Origin: Chanos chanos
Lineage: Eukaryota; Chordata; Actinopteri; Gonorynchiformes; Chanidae
Direction: 5' to 3'
Length of the DNA stretch: 64,000 bases
NCBI RefSeq assembly: GCF_902362185.1
Contig: NC_044503.1
Span: forward strand, 11,281,957 to 11,345,956
Shown: one piece after another, positions 1-13,095 of the stretch
Position numbering within the stretch: the first letter of the stretch is position 1
Layout of the letters: each line of letters opens with the position of its first letter
Notes under the pieces: model-generated
What the model saw: the letters and a program-made list of their open reading frames with translations, nothing else
Databases searched by the model: none
Told to the model about the DNA's origin: nothing
Position numbers and translations under genes: made by a program

Positions 1-656
1 TGTAATGCACAAGTCATTGCTAACTTAAACTTTGTCTTTTTCAAAACCATCCCTGAATCAGGTTGTGTTTTCCAAATGCTACCCAGACTTGTTGTGTGCA
101 TTTTGTGGTGATGTAAGAGAACTCAGATGGGCTGTATGTACTTTGGATTAATGTAAGAGGGCTTGGACATGTTTTGTATATTTTACACGAATGTAAAACA
201 GTTGCAGTGTCGTGTTACTCGTTCCACTCACTAGAGCAGATCAGAGGCAGTTGCCCTAGGACCAACGCCTCCCTGTCTGTTCAGTTTAGTGGAAACTCCA
301 CGGGGCCCTGGAGCTGGGCTACACTCCCAGTCTACACTAACTCTCAAACTCTAATGCAACACGGATGTGTACATAGCCATGAACTAAACCTGCCAGAGCC
401 TGGTTAAGCTTCTGAATTATGGTTAGCTCTAGCCCTGACTGGATATAACCGTCGGGGCTTCCAGCGTCACCCAGGTTCTGTGGCTAAGACAGCCTCTCCT
501 CATCCATAACTAAGCAGCTTCATTATCACACAGCACGTGTGTGGATCAGACGCAGACAAACAACCAGCATGAGAAAGACAAAATGAGGACACTCACTTCA
601 GAGCTTCTGTACATCTGTGACTGTGTACTCATATAGCCTATGTATGTCTGTCGTGT

Positions 657-754
<98 letters not shown>

Positions 755-1531
755 ACACGCATTAGTGTGCCCCCGTGTTTAAATACATTTATTTCAATAT
801 TTCAAGGCACTAAGTGTGCATGTTCTCAAAGCAGCAGTCTGTCTCCTGCTCTAATATTGAATGGGATGTGAGAGTGAGAGAGTGGGAGGGATAGAGAGAG
901 GGAGGGAAAGAGGGAGCAACAGAATAAGAGAGACTGAGAAAGAGAAAGAGAGAGAGAGAGAGAGAGTGAGAGAGAGAGAAGAGAAGAGAAAGAGAGAGAA
1001 CGAGAAAGAGAGCGCGTGGCAGGCGGTGGGCAAAATCCAGCTTCACATGACCTACTTCATGGTATAAACGACAGATTAGCACAGTGCCTGTGCCCCCCTC
1101 CGGCTGGGCCAAACTCGGCCAGACCAGACTTGTCTACACGTCTGAGTACCCACACGGCCAACAGTGTGGGTGGACACGGAGCCCGGACAAACTGGAGCTT
1201 GGACTGAAGTACAGTAACGCTTAAAACACTGTGTGTTACCCGACCATCACACACCCTGAGAAGTCTCAGTTTCCCACTGCATATTCACAGAGCTATCAGT
1301 CCATTTCCAGTTAATGAGAACACTGTTTAATTGCAGATTGAGATTCTGATAATGCTAATACGAATCCATTTCTTATCAAAACGTACAGATTGAAGCGTCA
1401 TAAAAACGACAAAACGTAATTAGGCTTATGTGGGGTGGGGGGGGGGGGGGGGGGGTTGAGGATAGAGAAAAAAACACCAGAGGGTAAAAAGAAGATTGAG
1501 AGAGAGAGTTAAAAAGAGATCATGAGATATT

Positions 1532-1593
<62 letters not shown>

Positions 1594-2106
1594 GGGGGGG
1601 GCAAAGACAGAGGACAGAGACAGAAAGACGAACTGCCACTCCGAATGAACATGACGGTGTGATAGTAAAAACAGTTGCCATAGAAATGTCTTGAGAGTGT
1701 TTCCCTTGGCACTCTCAGGGTTTAATTCTCTTGGTGAGGAAGCAGCCACCATTAAGACCTTGCAGTTCACCAAGCCACACCATAAACATTTGCATTCAGC
1801 ACAAACAACAACAAACAACAACCTCCACACAAGTGATCACACACTAATTAACACTATCAACCACAGCACTCGCTGTACACCCTGTAGATTTGTGTAAAAT
1901 TACAGATGCATGTTCATTAGAATAAATGCAGGTCTTCTGGATCATTACACACCAGCGTTACCAGGACCAAAGGTGCAGTTTGAGGAGAATGAGAGAGAGT
2001 AGAGAGCAGACAGAGGTGAAGGCCCAGGTAAAAGAGAGAGAGAAAGAGAGAAAAAAAAGCAGAGACATAGGTGAGGAGAGAGAGCAGTAACAGCAGTCGG
2101 ACTTAC
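1..2106. other. Intron of the magix-like gene, microsatellite-rich
   Basis: No exon was recognised. The stretch holds a (GT)n tract at 664-692 running into (GA)n at 695-750, impure GA repeats at about 880-1010, a run of about 20 G at 1437-1456, and (GA)n at 1535-1590. On the transcribed (minus) strand the GA tracts read as CT. Confidence 0.6.
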
Positions 2107-2224
2107 AGGGCACGGCCCGCAGATAAAGGTTCTCTCTAATAACCTGCTGCAGCTGGCTGTCCACGGAGCCTGGAGTAAAACACTTACTGAGGTACAACCT
2201 CAGGTCCTTACACAGTGTAGAACC

Positions 2225-2271
<47 letters not shown>

Positions 2272-3021
2272 GGAGAGAGAGAGAGAGGGAGAGAGAGAGA
2301 GAGAGAAGGCGGAGGGGGGGCAGCAGAGACAGAGAACAAGAGAGAAAGAGAAATCAGTTATTTTAAAACAACGAGATGATGCAAGCTTTGAAATTAACAT
2401 TCACACATAGAAGCAGTGAAGGCCTTAACAACCTCCAAATCTGCATTTCATAAAACTTACCGCCCTGCAGAAATATCTGCTCGCTCACTCTCACAAACAC
2501 ACGTACACTAACACTCACACACTACACCACAGCACTGCCTCCCAAAGGCAGTATTGATTAACCTTTACACATCTTAAAGGTGCTCCTAATCAATCAACTG
2601 TAGCCACAACTTATGCTCACACCCAGTGAAAAATGTACTCAGAGTAGGGTGTTGAAGAAAACACAAATTTAAAGGATGCAGTTCTGTTGGTGCTTTATCT
2701 GAATGGTAAATTTCAGTTGGCTTACCAAGAATTTATTCTAAAAGGTAACAGTCAGATTGAGGGAATGGTACAGTACATAAACCAGACTGTCATTGTAAAT
2801 AAGAAATTGTTCTTAATGTCTTGCTTGGTAAAATAAAGGTTAAAAAAATGAACAGGCTAAAGTAATGAAATCGCGTAAATTTATGCTTCATCTAGCTTCA
2901 TCTAGCGTGTGACGTTCACAGCTATAGGATATAGGTGTGTTTAGCATTATGCCACATAGTCAAAGATTTACAATGCACATGAGTGCGCACATGTGCACAG
3001 ATCAAAAACACACATGTGCAT

Positions 3022-3061
<40 letters not shown>

Positions 3062-3103
3062 ATACGCATACATGTACACACACACAAGCACATACACACA
3101 CGT

Positions 3104-3145
<42 letters not shown>

Positions 3146-3397
3146 CCTTGGGAGTCACTATCCATTTTGCTAGAAAGATCTATTCATTTCATCTCAAGTG
3201 CTTTATGGCCACTGATGACAAGCCACTTGGCCGTTATAGATGGGCTGAGTGCCGTGCTTGCCTATCAAACAGACGGACGGCCTCTCAGAGGCACTGGCTC
3301 CGCCCAGCCTCAGCCCCTCACAGACAGCACATCAGGCTGGCTAATAAAACACAGCTCATAGTCATAAAAGCCCATTAGTGCAGACACAAATCTCTAT

Positions 3398-3437
<40 letters not shown>

Positions 3438-3964
3438 ACACACTCACACACACACGCACACACACACACGCACACACACACACAAGAGCGCAAGCATATC
3501 AGATGGTTATTACGACAGAGAAAACACTTTGTCTTTCCCATAAAGTGGGTCACCATGGTCCCCCTCTTCCAAATGTTTTTAAGTCATTCAGTTTTTATTC
3601 AATTTCCTATTATATTTTCTGTCCTTTGCGTCCTTGCCAAGGACAAATGTACAAACGGAGGAATCAAAATAAATCATATTAACCTCAAAGCATCCTCTCT
3701 GATTACATTCTCTAAACTGCCTCTTTAAAAAAACTACAGGCCTTTTTGCATGGAGGAGAGGAAGGGTTCTTTAGGAGGAACCAGTCTTTATGGAAGCAGC
3801 TCCACACTTCCTTTAGGACCATGCAGTTAAACACCATAACAAATGCAGCACTGTGGCACCGTCCATAGCTGATACATCTCCATCCACTACACTCAGGGCT
3901 GAGGGAGGGTGCATTAGGGGGCTTTGGGAATGATAACAGATTAATCCCCAGTGGCAAGAGACAA

Positions 3965-3999
<35 letters not shown>

Positions 4000-4013
4000 G
4001 AGAGAGAGAGAGG

Positions 4014-4085
<72 letters not shown>

Positions 4086-5249
4086 GAGAGAGGGAGAGAG
4101 AGAGAGAGAGAGAGGTGAGGAGAGGTTTATGGCTTTGAGGGTTCTGGTTGGTCATCAATCTGATCTTAGAGGGCAGCAGGAGCCATGGTCAGCTGTGACA
4201 CAGCAGTGACATATGAGTCCACACACACACACACATTCATCCCATCAACCCATCTGTGATATCATAAATACCCCCAAACAGCCCCAACCCTATCACACGG
4301 GTCAACACAGCCACGGCTCCATCTCACACATATCAGACAAACAGTTCATATTAAACCATCACACTGACCACACACTTACAGATGGGTAAAAGGTTTACAA
4401 TATTACAGACACACATATACATATACATATACGTATACATATACATATACATACACATACACACCAACAGAGCTGAGTATATATCGATAACAGACATAGA
4501 CCTTATTTAGATCCACCTACGATACAATATATTTATCTATCTAGCTGTCTGAGTGTCTATTTCTTTCTCTTTCTCTCTCTCTCTGTCTCTCTCTCTCTCT
4601 TAGTTTGAAGATTGCAGCATCAATACATTAATCATATTAATTACATTACAATATCTATCAATAAATCATAAACAACGATGGTTACAATGAATAAGTTTAA
4701 ATGCAATCATTAAGGACACGTGATTATACGCATCTCGGTTAGTGTACGGTGGTTGTATTCTGAGTTTGGAAACAGGTGTGGTCATTTAAAAGGGGAGATT
4801 TCTCTTTTGCGACTGGGGCCATCCTGAGAAGGGGAAACAAAAACTTCACTAAGAGTGTGAAAATCACGCTGAGGTCCTGTTTTTTTCTCCTCACTCTTAA
4901 CCAGTCTGATATGTTGGAGTAAAAAGAAAGAGGGACCTGAGAGTCCCTAACGGCCACGCCCCACCGTACCTGGGGAAACAGTCTTGATGCGGATTGGGTG
5001 AGGGCAGGAATTGAGAACTCCCCGCACATCTCCCAACGTCATCCCGAGGACCGGGGTCCCCCCAATCTCCAAGATGATGTCCCCAACTGTGAGCCCTCCC
5101 CCGGGCGCTGCTGTGACGAACGGGAACTCTCCATAGTCAGCACCTCCGCCAATGGCCACGCCCAGATCTCCGTTCACCCCGACCAGGGGAACGAAGCTCT
5201 CCTGTACCTGGGAGCGCCAATGCAGCTTCTTCACTGCAGCCTTAGACAT
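2107..5249 (-). CDS. magix: MAGI-family scaffold protein, N-terminal part (magix-like), continues beyond the left edge
   Basis: Two coding exons are visible: 5249..4970 and 2223..2107. Exon 1 opens with [11 protein letters not shown] and encodes the N-terminal PDZ domain of MAGI proteins ([17 protein letters not shown], then [12 protein letters not shown]). It ends in phase 1 at a GTACGG donor. Exon 2 follows a CT-rich acceptor, keeps phase, and encodes [13 protein letters not shown] and ENLYLRAVP, the start of the guanylate-kinase-like domain, ending at GTAAGT. MAGI proteins are membrane-associated scaffolds at cell junctions and synapses. Family membership is secure. The choice of magix over magi1-3 rests on synteny, since human MAGIX lies beside GPKOW. 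Human MAGIX is reduced to a PDZ protein, so a guanylate-kinase exon here would be the ancestral MAGI layout. WW and further PDZ exons must lie left of base 1; I found none in 1-2106. The ATG exon has an acceptor-like CAG just upstream, so the promoter is probably distant. Confidence 0.72.
2227..2306. repeat. (GA)n microsatellite beside magix-like exon 2
   Basis: About 80 bases of GA with GGGA interruptions. On the minus strand it is a CT tract ending a few bases before the acceptor at 2224, so it also serves as the polypyrimidine tract of that exon. Confidence 0.85.
2789..2850 (+). mobile_element. SINE 3' tail fragment (HpaI-like tRNA-SINE)
   Basis: The segment has the recognisable order GTCATTGTAAATAAGAA, TTGTTCTTAATG, CTTGCTTGG, AATAAAGGTTAAA, which is the 3' tail of the HpaI-type tRNA-derived SINEs of bony fishes. 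No tRNA-like head is visible upstream, so it is a truncated copy inside intron 1 of the magix-like gene. Confidence 0.6.
3023..3483. repeat. (CA)n microsatellites, two clusters
   Basis: CA repeats with small interruptions at about 3023-3143 and 3399-3483, separated by unique sequence. They lie in intron 1 of the magix-like gene. Long translations across them are repeat artefacts. Confidence 0.9.
3968..4113. repeat. (GA)n microsatellite, about 145 bases
   Basis: GA repeat with GGGG interruptions, in intron 1 of the magix-like gene. It reads CT on the transcript strand. Confidence 0.9.
4412..4462. repeat. (ATATAC)n hexamer tandem repeat
   Basis: About eight near-perfect hexamers of ATATAC/ATACAT type in intron 1 of the magix-like gene. 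It is simple sequence with no other signal. Confidence 0.8.
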
Positions 5250-5259
5250 GGCTATAGAG
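4970..5259 (-). other. magix-like first coding exon with 5' acceptor
   Basis: On the minus strand a long CT tract (plus 5263-5300) followed by TGACTCAG ends at 5260, ten bases above the ATG at 5249. This reads as a 3' splice site. It means the ATG exon is not the first exon and a non-coding exon must lie upstream. A donor-like AAG|GTAAGA sits on the minus strand at about 15992 and is one candidate partner, but this is only inference. Confidence 0.5.
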
Positions 5260-5262
5260 CTG

Positions 5263-7043
5263 AGTCAGGGTGTGAGAGACAGAGAGAGAGAGAGAGAGAG
5301 AACGAGAGATTAAACGGATGTAGAGTCTAGCATTACAATCAGAGAGTTTCCATATCTGGTTCCTTGGTCTGGACAGCTTGCTGATATGTACTCCCTCACA
5401 AAAAAAAACAAACAAACAAAAAAACAAACAAAAAACAAAAACGCAAACAGTCATGTTTTCAACTGAGAAATTGCAATAGTTATGAGGTCAATGTAAGCGT
5501 TGTATGACACGTAAGAAAGTGTCCTCATTTGCATGTATGCTGTGAGGCATGACTGGAACACAGCAGAGGAACCAGCAGCTGCTGGTCCAGCAGGGTGCTG
5601 CATGAACACAACACGTGCACGAGTCTAGAGTTGATTTTAGAGTTGTAGGGATGATTAAAAAAAAAAAAAAAGAGTTTTTCAGCCATGCAGAGTAGCTGTA
5701 CTATATCATGATGAACCACATTTTTTTTTTTCTTTTTTTGACTACAACAATGCCAAACTACAATGATGCTAAAAAGAAAAAACCAATTGTGCAGTTGTGC
5801 AGGATCTGTCACAATATACCATGGAGTAATATAAAACATAGTTGAACATCCTATTCTCAGTGCACAGACTGAGATTCAATATGCACTAACCCATTCCAGA
5901 ATTGCGTAGTAACACAACAGGCGCGTTTACTGTACATATCTGAAGATTCCTTATTTGCATTTTGGATAATTTAATATTCAGATTTTCTGTCGTATGATTA
6001 ATGCGCGACAGTACCAGTCTTCATCGCGCAATACACATTACAGATATGTAAATGCGCTGTTTACCATACATGCACAAGCTATTCCTTCATATAAAGCTAT
6101 TTCGTCCTTGGTGATTTGATGAAGAAAGACATACCGTTTTAACGCGCGAGCTGTTTTTTGAAACTCAATGCTAAAACTGAATTGTGACATACAGTGAGTG
6201 CTGAAAAATATTCTAAATAATTCTGCTTTAATTTCACTGCTGTAAAGCAGCATGCGGCCAATACACAGAGCGGGCTACCCGGAGTAATTGCAAGGCGAGT
6301 GCAACAACTAAGGATATTTTTTCCATCAGGTAGTATTCTTCTGTTGAAGTGCTTCTCTCTCTCTCTCTCCCTTTCTCTCTCTTTCTCTCTCTCTCTTTCT
6401 CTCTCTCACACACACGCAGAGAAACACAGCCACTCTGGGTTTGGATATTTAAAGGGAGTAATGTCCAACATCATAAACACAATCATTGACCCCTACGGTG
6501 CAATAACCATTTACAGCACACTTTGTGGATTGACCTCAGCAACAGCCTCCAAAATGGACCTCTAATGCATCCATCTACTGTACCAAAGGAAAAAAAAACT
6601 GTGCTCCACTGAGTAAAATCTGCCTGAGTAGTAATTATCTCTAACACAAACAGAGTCAAACAGCATGACAGAGAGCTGCACTGTGGTTATCCAATTATTT
6701 CCACTAACACTCGAGTGACTCAGCAGCATCTATCAGATTCTGTGACGCGTCCATCTCTCCAAAAAGAGTAAGACACCAGAGGACAGGCACCCACGTCAAG
6801 TGTGCGACGCTGTCTTTGAGAGTTTGCTCTTGAGAGTTCTTGTTGGATTAGTGACTGAGGTAGAAGCCCCTCGATGTGACAGCCGGTCATGGCCAGTAAG
6901 GGGGCAGGTGCGGTTTGCCTGGGAGTTACTGGGAGAACGTGACAGTACTGGAGCAGAGCTGTCAATCAAACCCTACCCGAACCAAGCCTTTCAGCCCGAA
7001 AGAGCAGCGACTTAGAGCGATAACACATAGATCCACAGAGAGC

Positions 7044-7084
<41 letters not shown>

Positions 7085-9999
7085 AGGGGAAAAGAGAAAC
7101 AAACAAAGAGGAAAATAAAGAAGGGACAGATGGTGAGGGAGGGCATAAGGCTGACAGAATGAAAGAGTGAAACCAAGAGAAGGGCAGGGTGTTAAGGCAT
7201 TGGGGGAGGAGGGGGGTGGATGGGGGGAGAGAGGAAAGCAAAAACGAGAAGAAGAAGGTTAGATGTAAGATTGATGTCAGATGGAAGAAGAATGGAACGA
7301 GAGATAAGGATAAGGATAAGAAAGGCTTTAGGGAGAAAAAAGAGAGTAGAGGTCATATACAATAAAGAGTGTCTCAAAATGTCAGTGGAAAAAAAAAAAA
7401 AAAGAAGAACAGGAAGTATGAGAACGATACGGAGAGATTTGTGACACGCTAGTATTTTCCGTATCCACATCTGCGCTTGATATGACAATACATTACGTGA
7501 CATTTAGAGTCAATACTTCGAGACAAACGCTCTCAATACCTTTATCTAAGGAATGAGATGATGTTTGGATTACCTTTAGTCTGTGCTTGTGTGATAAAAA
7601 CCATAAATCATCTCAGGACAAGAAAAAAAATTCGTAACTGTCGAAGGAACGGGGAGAAAAAAAGCAGAGGGACATTTGTAAACCAAACCTCTGAAGACAG
7701 GAGTGGAAGTGGGGAGGGGTGGGTTCAATAGACCCTGGCTGGTGATCAATAAGTTCTTAACCAGTGGAGGTGCACGGTTGGGTAAGCAGGTGACCCGACC
7801 GTCAGACGCCAATAACCAGAGGAGTGAAGGAGTGTGTGTGTGGGGTCCCCCTTAGGCCCACTCTGCCCACCAGGCCTAATGAGGCTAATTACACAGCACG
7901 AGCGCCGTGGAGACATGACTAATAGTTTCCACTTGAACGATTGGCCGATTGGTCATTTATACCCCGCCTCCCTACCGCTAGTGCAGCAGCTGACGGGTGG
8001 AGAGTTTTCCCCGCCTTAACGGAGACAGAGATGGAGTGAGCCAGGCTCCACACGGCCTGCTGTTGGCAGAGGAGCTGCTGATATGACCTTGGAGCTTACA
8101 CTCCAGCTCAGGTATCTCTAGTCGGAGCTATACGCAGACAATGAGGCAGACACACACAAGCATACACACACACACACACCCACACACACACACACATACA
8201 CAGACAACCCCCAATAAGGGTGGTCTGTTTCTCTGCGGCACGTGGCAGCTGAGGTATTTTGGGTCTTTCCTTATTGACCTGAAGCCAAGTCATTGGGTGG
8301 ATTGATTTGTTCGAGGATCTGAGAGGGATAGGGGAGGCATCCGTTCGCTTTTGCAGTCATCCGCACTCTTCCAGCCAATCACCAACACGCATACACACAC
8401 ACACACACCCACGGTATCCTCTATCTCTCATTCTCTCTCTTTCTCTTTCTCCTGTCCTACCCTCTGTCCCACTGTGTCGCCTTCTGTGGTTAAAATAAGA
8501 ACATACACACTACACTCCTACGCTCTTTTTCACACATCAAATTACACATATGCAATAAATTCACTTAGGATCACAAAGCTATATGCATTTTGCCTTTGCA
8601 CCGATCAAGATCTTGACAAAATTTGTAATTTACACTGCATACCCTACTTGATGAGCTATAACATCAGCATTTTTTAAAATGATGATGATGATGATGATAA
8701 TGATACTTCTGGGTGAGACTTTGTTGTCTGAGTGCAGATACATTTTTGTCACGGTGTGTTTCCCATTTCCTCATACCCCTATTTTTCTGAAGAACAACCT
8801 CGACAAACAGCACAAGTTTAACCTTAAACGGCTTGACTAAAATATGAATATTGCTCCCACCAGCGAGCAGTCTTATTCTACAAGCGTATGCATAATAACT
8901 GCCACTGTGTGGCTTGTCTTTCACTAAAGGTGCCACTTACAGTCCCAGAGGTTACATTATAAACCTTAAGGGCTGTGTGGAATGCCTTAATCATACATTA
9001 TACTCCTTAATCAAATCCAACATGTCCAAATATCCTGCTTTCACGGTGAAAGAACTGACGTGATGGAGTAAGTTGGAATACAAAGTGCTGTTTTGGCGAT
9101 TAAGTCTGATATCTCATTATAAACCTGACTATCGGCCGGGCGTTCTCATGTGAGACGATCCGTCAAACTGGGCTCGACAGAGACAGATCTTGCTGTCAAA
9201 CGCTCGCCGGTTGACGAGCTTGTTCTCTGAATGTTGTGTGGCTGGGCTGCCATGCGGGCACATGACCTGAACTGTCAGAGAAACTCAAGCTAGGTTGTAT
9301 CCATAACAAAAAAGGTCAAGCCAGCGCGTCTCCGAGGAAAGGGGGTAAAAGGCTTGTCATGTTTGATACTTTAACGAAATGAACAAACGAACAAAAAAAA
9401 AAAAAAGAAAGAAAAAAAAGAAAGACAGAAGGAAGGAAAAAGCTGCTGACCAAAGCGCAATTCAAAGTAAAGTCGCATTCATGTTTGTTATTTTGCTCTT
9501 GTAAATCAGTTTATATTTCCTGATTCAAATGATGTTTTCTTTTCAACCAAAATTCTTGCTGCTGAGATACCAGACACCGGCTTTTTGAACAGAGACAAAA
9601 AGGAACATCACACTGAAAAACACAAGAAGCTGGAAGATAAGATGAAACAGGCCTACTAATTCCATAGATTTATTCTAAAAGGAGGGATAAAAAACATACT
9701 ATATATCATCGGAAGGCTGTACTTATATAAGTATAGATCCGCACTATAACAAAATCATCCGATATTGAAAGTGCTGACCTTAAGGTCAGGAGAAAGCTGA
9801 CCACTACATATCCATTTTCACATCCTTCCTCCGTCCCAGCCATCGCCTCTGATTCCTCGTTCCGTCGCGCTCTCCAGCCAGTGTAATTTCATACAGGCCG
9901 AGAGACAAACAGTCCGTCACGGGCTCCAGGATCGCCTTTTCTCCTTCCTTAATGTCTAACCTCCAGCGGGAACTATTTTTAGGCGACAGCATTTATTCC
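5263..9999. other. Gene-poor interval upstream of the magix-like ATG, first part
   Basis: No coding exon recognised on either strand. Simple repeats: CT at 6355-6405, GA at 7047-7082, a G-rich run at 7200-7227 that could form a quadruplex, and CA at 8163-8205. A less repetitive patch at about 7850-8010 has two inverted CCAAT boxes (ATTGGCC, GATTGGTC) and a TATA-like TTTATACC; it might be regulatory, but no transcript can be tied to it. Confidence 0.5.
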
Positions 10000-10903
10000 T
10001 GTAACACCCATAACCCTTTATTTAGGAGGATATGAGAAGCTTACGCTTTAGGCTATTTATTATTTGTGAATAAGAACGGACTCGTGAGATTATCAGATTT
10101 ATTCATACTGAGGAGAGCTGGGAGGGAATAAACTGGGGGTGATCCCTGCTGAATTTGTTACGACTTTCGCTCACGTCTACAATACTTCTGGTTCTGTACG
10201 TTACTAGATGTCAGCTCCTTTGGGTTCTCTGGATTAATTGTACAGAGGCCTGGGAAATTCATTAATCTGTAAGATTACCTGCACCCGTCACTGGAAATTA
10301 AAATAATAATAACTGAGTTCTCCGTGCATTAGCCTACGTTGTATATTGTATGAAAGTAAAAACTGAAAGCCAAAGTGCTTTGAGAAGTGGTTTCAAATAA
10401 CGGACAAATTGTGATCCAGGAGCATTGTAGTCTCACAATGAACTGTAATCGTAACAGAAGACGATTTATTTGGTTGCTTGTCTCTCAAGTGAGAGTAAAT
10501 TGAAAAGAAAATGCCGCTTGGAGGGCGCACTAAAGTCCTGTTTCATGATAGCTTAATTTCACACCTAATTTCAGTGCACGCTCTTATTCAGTACTGCTTT
10601 GAAAAGACATTGGCTGCGTAGCAGCTATCCTCTACATGAACCGCGTGGATCGTAAATGGCTTTTTTTACAATGAGAGCTAATGAGTTCATTTATGCATTC
10701 AGGGAAGCGAGCGGATCCCGAGTCAGGGTGTTACAGAGGACAAAAGCATGGTCTGTGTACACAATGGAGTGTGCAAGTCATTAAGGACCTTGAAGAGATG
10801 GGTGTAAGCAAAATGCCTCAATTAAGACTGTACCTAATTGAATTCCACAGCTTAGCTGTCCTACAGGGCCTACAGCATGTGATTAGAGCGTGTGTGTGTG
10901 TGT

Positions 10904-10938
<35 letters not shown>

Positions 10939-12105
10939 AGAGGGGCAGAGGTCTAGCTTGACACTGACAAACCCAAACAGACTGAAAGGAGATTTTTTTT
11001 AATCTAAGCGTGTCTTTAGAGCCATCCATCCGACAGCTTAGAGCAAAAAAAAAAAAAAAAAAAAAAAAACCAGCCAAGGGCATCAACCCCCCCGCTTGAT
11101 CCACGTCGGAAAGCGTGGGCGGATCCTTCATCCTAACAGGTGTTAATTCTGTCACGCATATTCACTCGTCACACCACGCTTAATTATCTCCCTCGTCCTC
11201 CCTTGTCGTTAAAACACGGCACCTGATATTAAGTGCCAATAATTCCAATGCATCTTCATTTAATTGCTATTCAGATTAAGCTAAAACAACCCCGCACTCA
11301 CCCGTAACACTGGGAAAGGATATGACCTCACAGAGTGTGAGAACAGAGTGGCTGTGACATGGACGTCATTTGGTGTTTCTTACAAGCTGTGGGTACAAGC
11401 CGTTGATGAGGGCTATGACATCTCTCTGATCAGTCAGTCACTCCGTAACGTTACGGATACTGTGAATCGTTCATTCATCTCTGGAGCTCTGCTTTTTGTT
11501 CATTTGGGTCATGATTACAGGCGAAAACCGGAAAGATCTGAAGCATTTCATCACGAGATACTTTAAGAAACCGCTGTGAGGTCAAGCAAAGCTACTAAGA
11601 AAAAAAAAAGTCGTTTTGTTCTGTAAAAGTAACTTAGTTTTTTCCTTCCTCATAATCCGGCATGCTCTCACAAAATTGCCCTTTATTTTAACATTCTGTC
11701 TCATCCGACCTCATCCAATTATCCAAACGTGAATTAAATTGCAGTGAATTATACTTCATGTGCTTAATCCACTTGGTTGTTTCAACCTGTGTTTGGGCAG
11801 TGAAACACCCTCCTTTCCTTGTCCTAACCTGTGTTTGACTACTCTGACCCTAATCTTGTGTCATCCTCTCATGGGTGGTACTGGAAATCAGCCAAACTGA
11901 GCATCTTCAATTACCCATGACCTATAATCTGTCAGTGCACACACAGACCACACACATGCACTGAATATATGTAAGGGTATGGCATTTGTATAGGGCTGTT
12001 GTCATTAAGCACTTAAAATCTTTCTGGTTCAACAAGGCTGCCTATCATGGTGTTTGTTAAAACTATCTGATGCTCCTTTATTTCTAAAACTAGGCCAGTG
12101 GAGTG

Positions 12106-12148
<43 letters not shown>

Positions 12149-13044
12149 AGACAGCCGTTGCAGATTTAAAAAAAATAAAAGATTAAACGCTTGTGGGATA
12201 AAAAAAAACCCCACAAAATTACTTTCCCAGAAACACAACCGACACAAACACACACCCGTATACACATATACACGTGCACACATGCAAACACTCCCCCACA
12301 TAAACAGACAGACACACACACACACTCATATGGCTTCATACCCATGAGAAAAGCCTAAAACAGTATGAGGTTCAGATAAACATAAAGTTACTGCACAACA
12401 TATTCAGTTGTACATCATGAATTACACGGATATTCCCAAAATTTTAATCTCAGGTTTGTAATCCCATGTGCACAAACAATATAACAGAGTCCTCTCTCAA
12501 TCCAGTCTGCATTTACTCCATCTACTACTAGAGTAAGGGTGCCAACTTTGCACTTATGGAAATGATTTCTCGCAACAGCAACAACAACAAAAAAAAAAGA
12601 CACAGTTACAAATGCTATGAAGTCGCAGACAAACGCGAGACTGACAGCATATGCTGTGTCAAAGTCAGGTCCATTCTATTACTCTGAGTCTTGTTTCTGT
12701 TAAGGCTCGAAGCATGAAATCAATGATGACTTCTTGAGAGTGAAAGATACCAGATAATTAAAGGGCAGTAAAGAGCAAGAACGTCTAAATGGGCCGACAA
12801 TTGATAGAGAAAATTCCCGAAGACGACGAGATCGTAAAGAAAGACAGATGGGGAGGTTTAGAAAGTGACAATGAACAAAAAAAAAAAAAAAAGACAGGAA
12901 GTGATTAGAAATTTAAAGGTGAGAAGCTAAACGTAGAAGGAAAAGATGAGGTAAATTATATTATATCAATTATTAATATGAGATCAACAAAGAGCAAACG
13001 GGACTCGGGTGGTACTAGCACGGCATGAGTGACAAGAGGAACAC

Positions 13045-13095
<51 letters not shown>

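Noticed and set aside
546-1112. Ser/Leu-rich and Arg/Glu-rich open frames on both strands
   Set aside because: They are translations of GA/CT and GT microsatellites with no start context, splice logic or family match.
2922-3556. His/Thr and Cys/Val-rich frames
   Set aside because: Direct products of (CA)n repeats.
10681-10956. 91-codon plus-strand frame
   Set aside because: No recognisable domain; it ends in a GA repeat and lacks splice partners, so chance is more likely.
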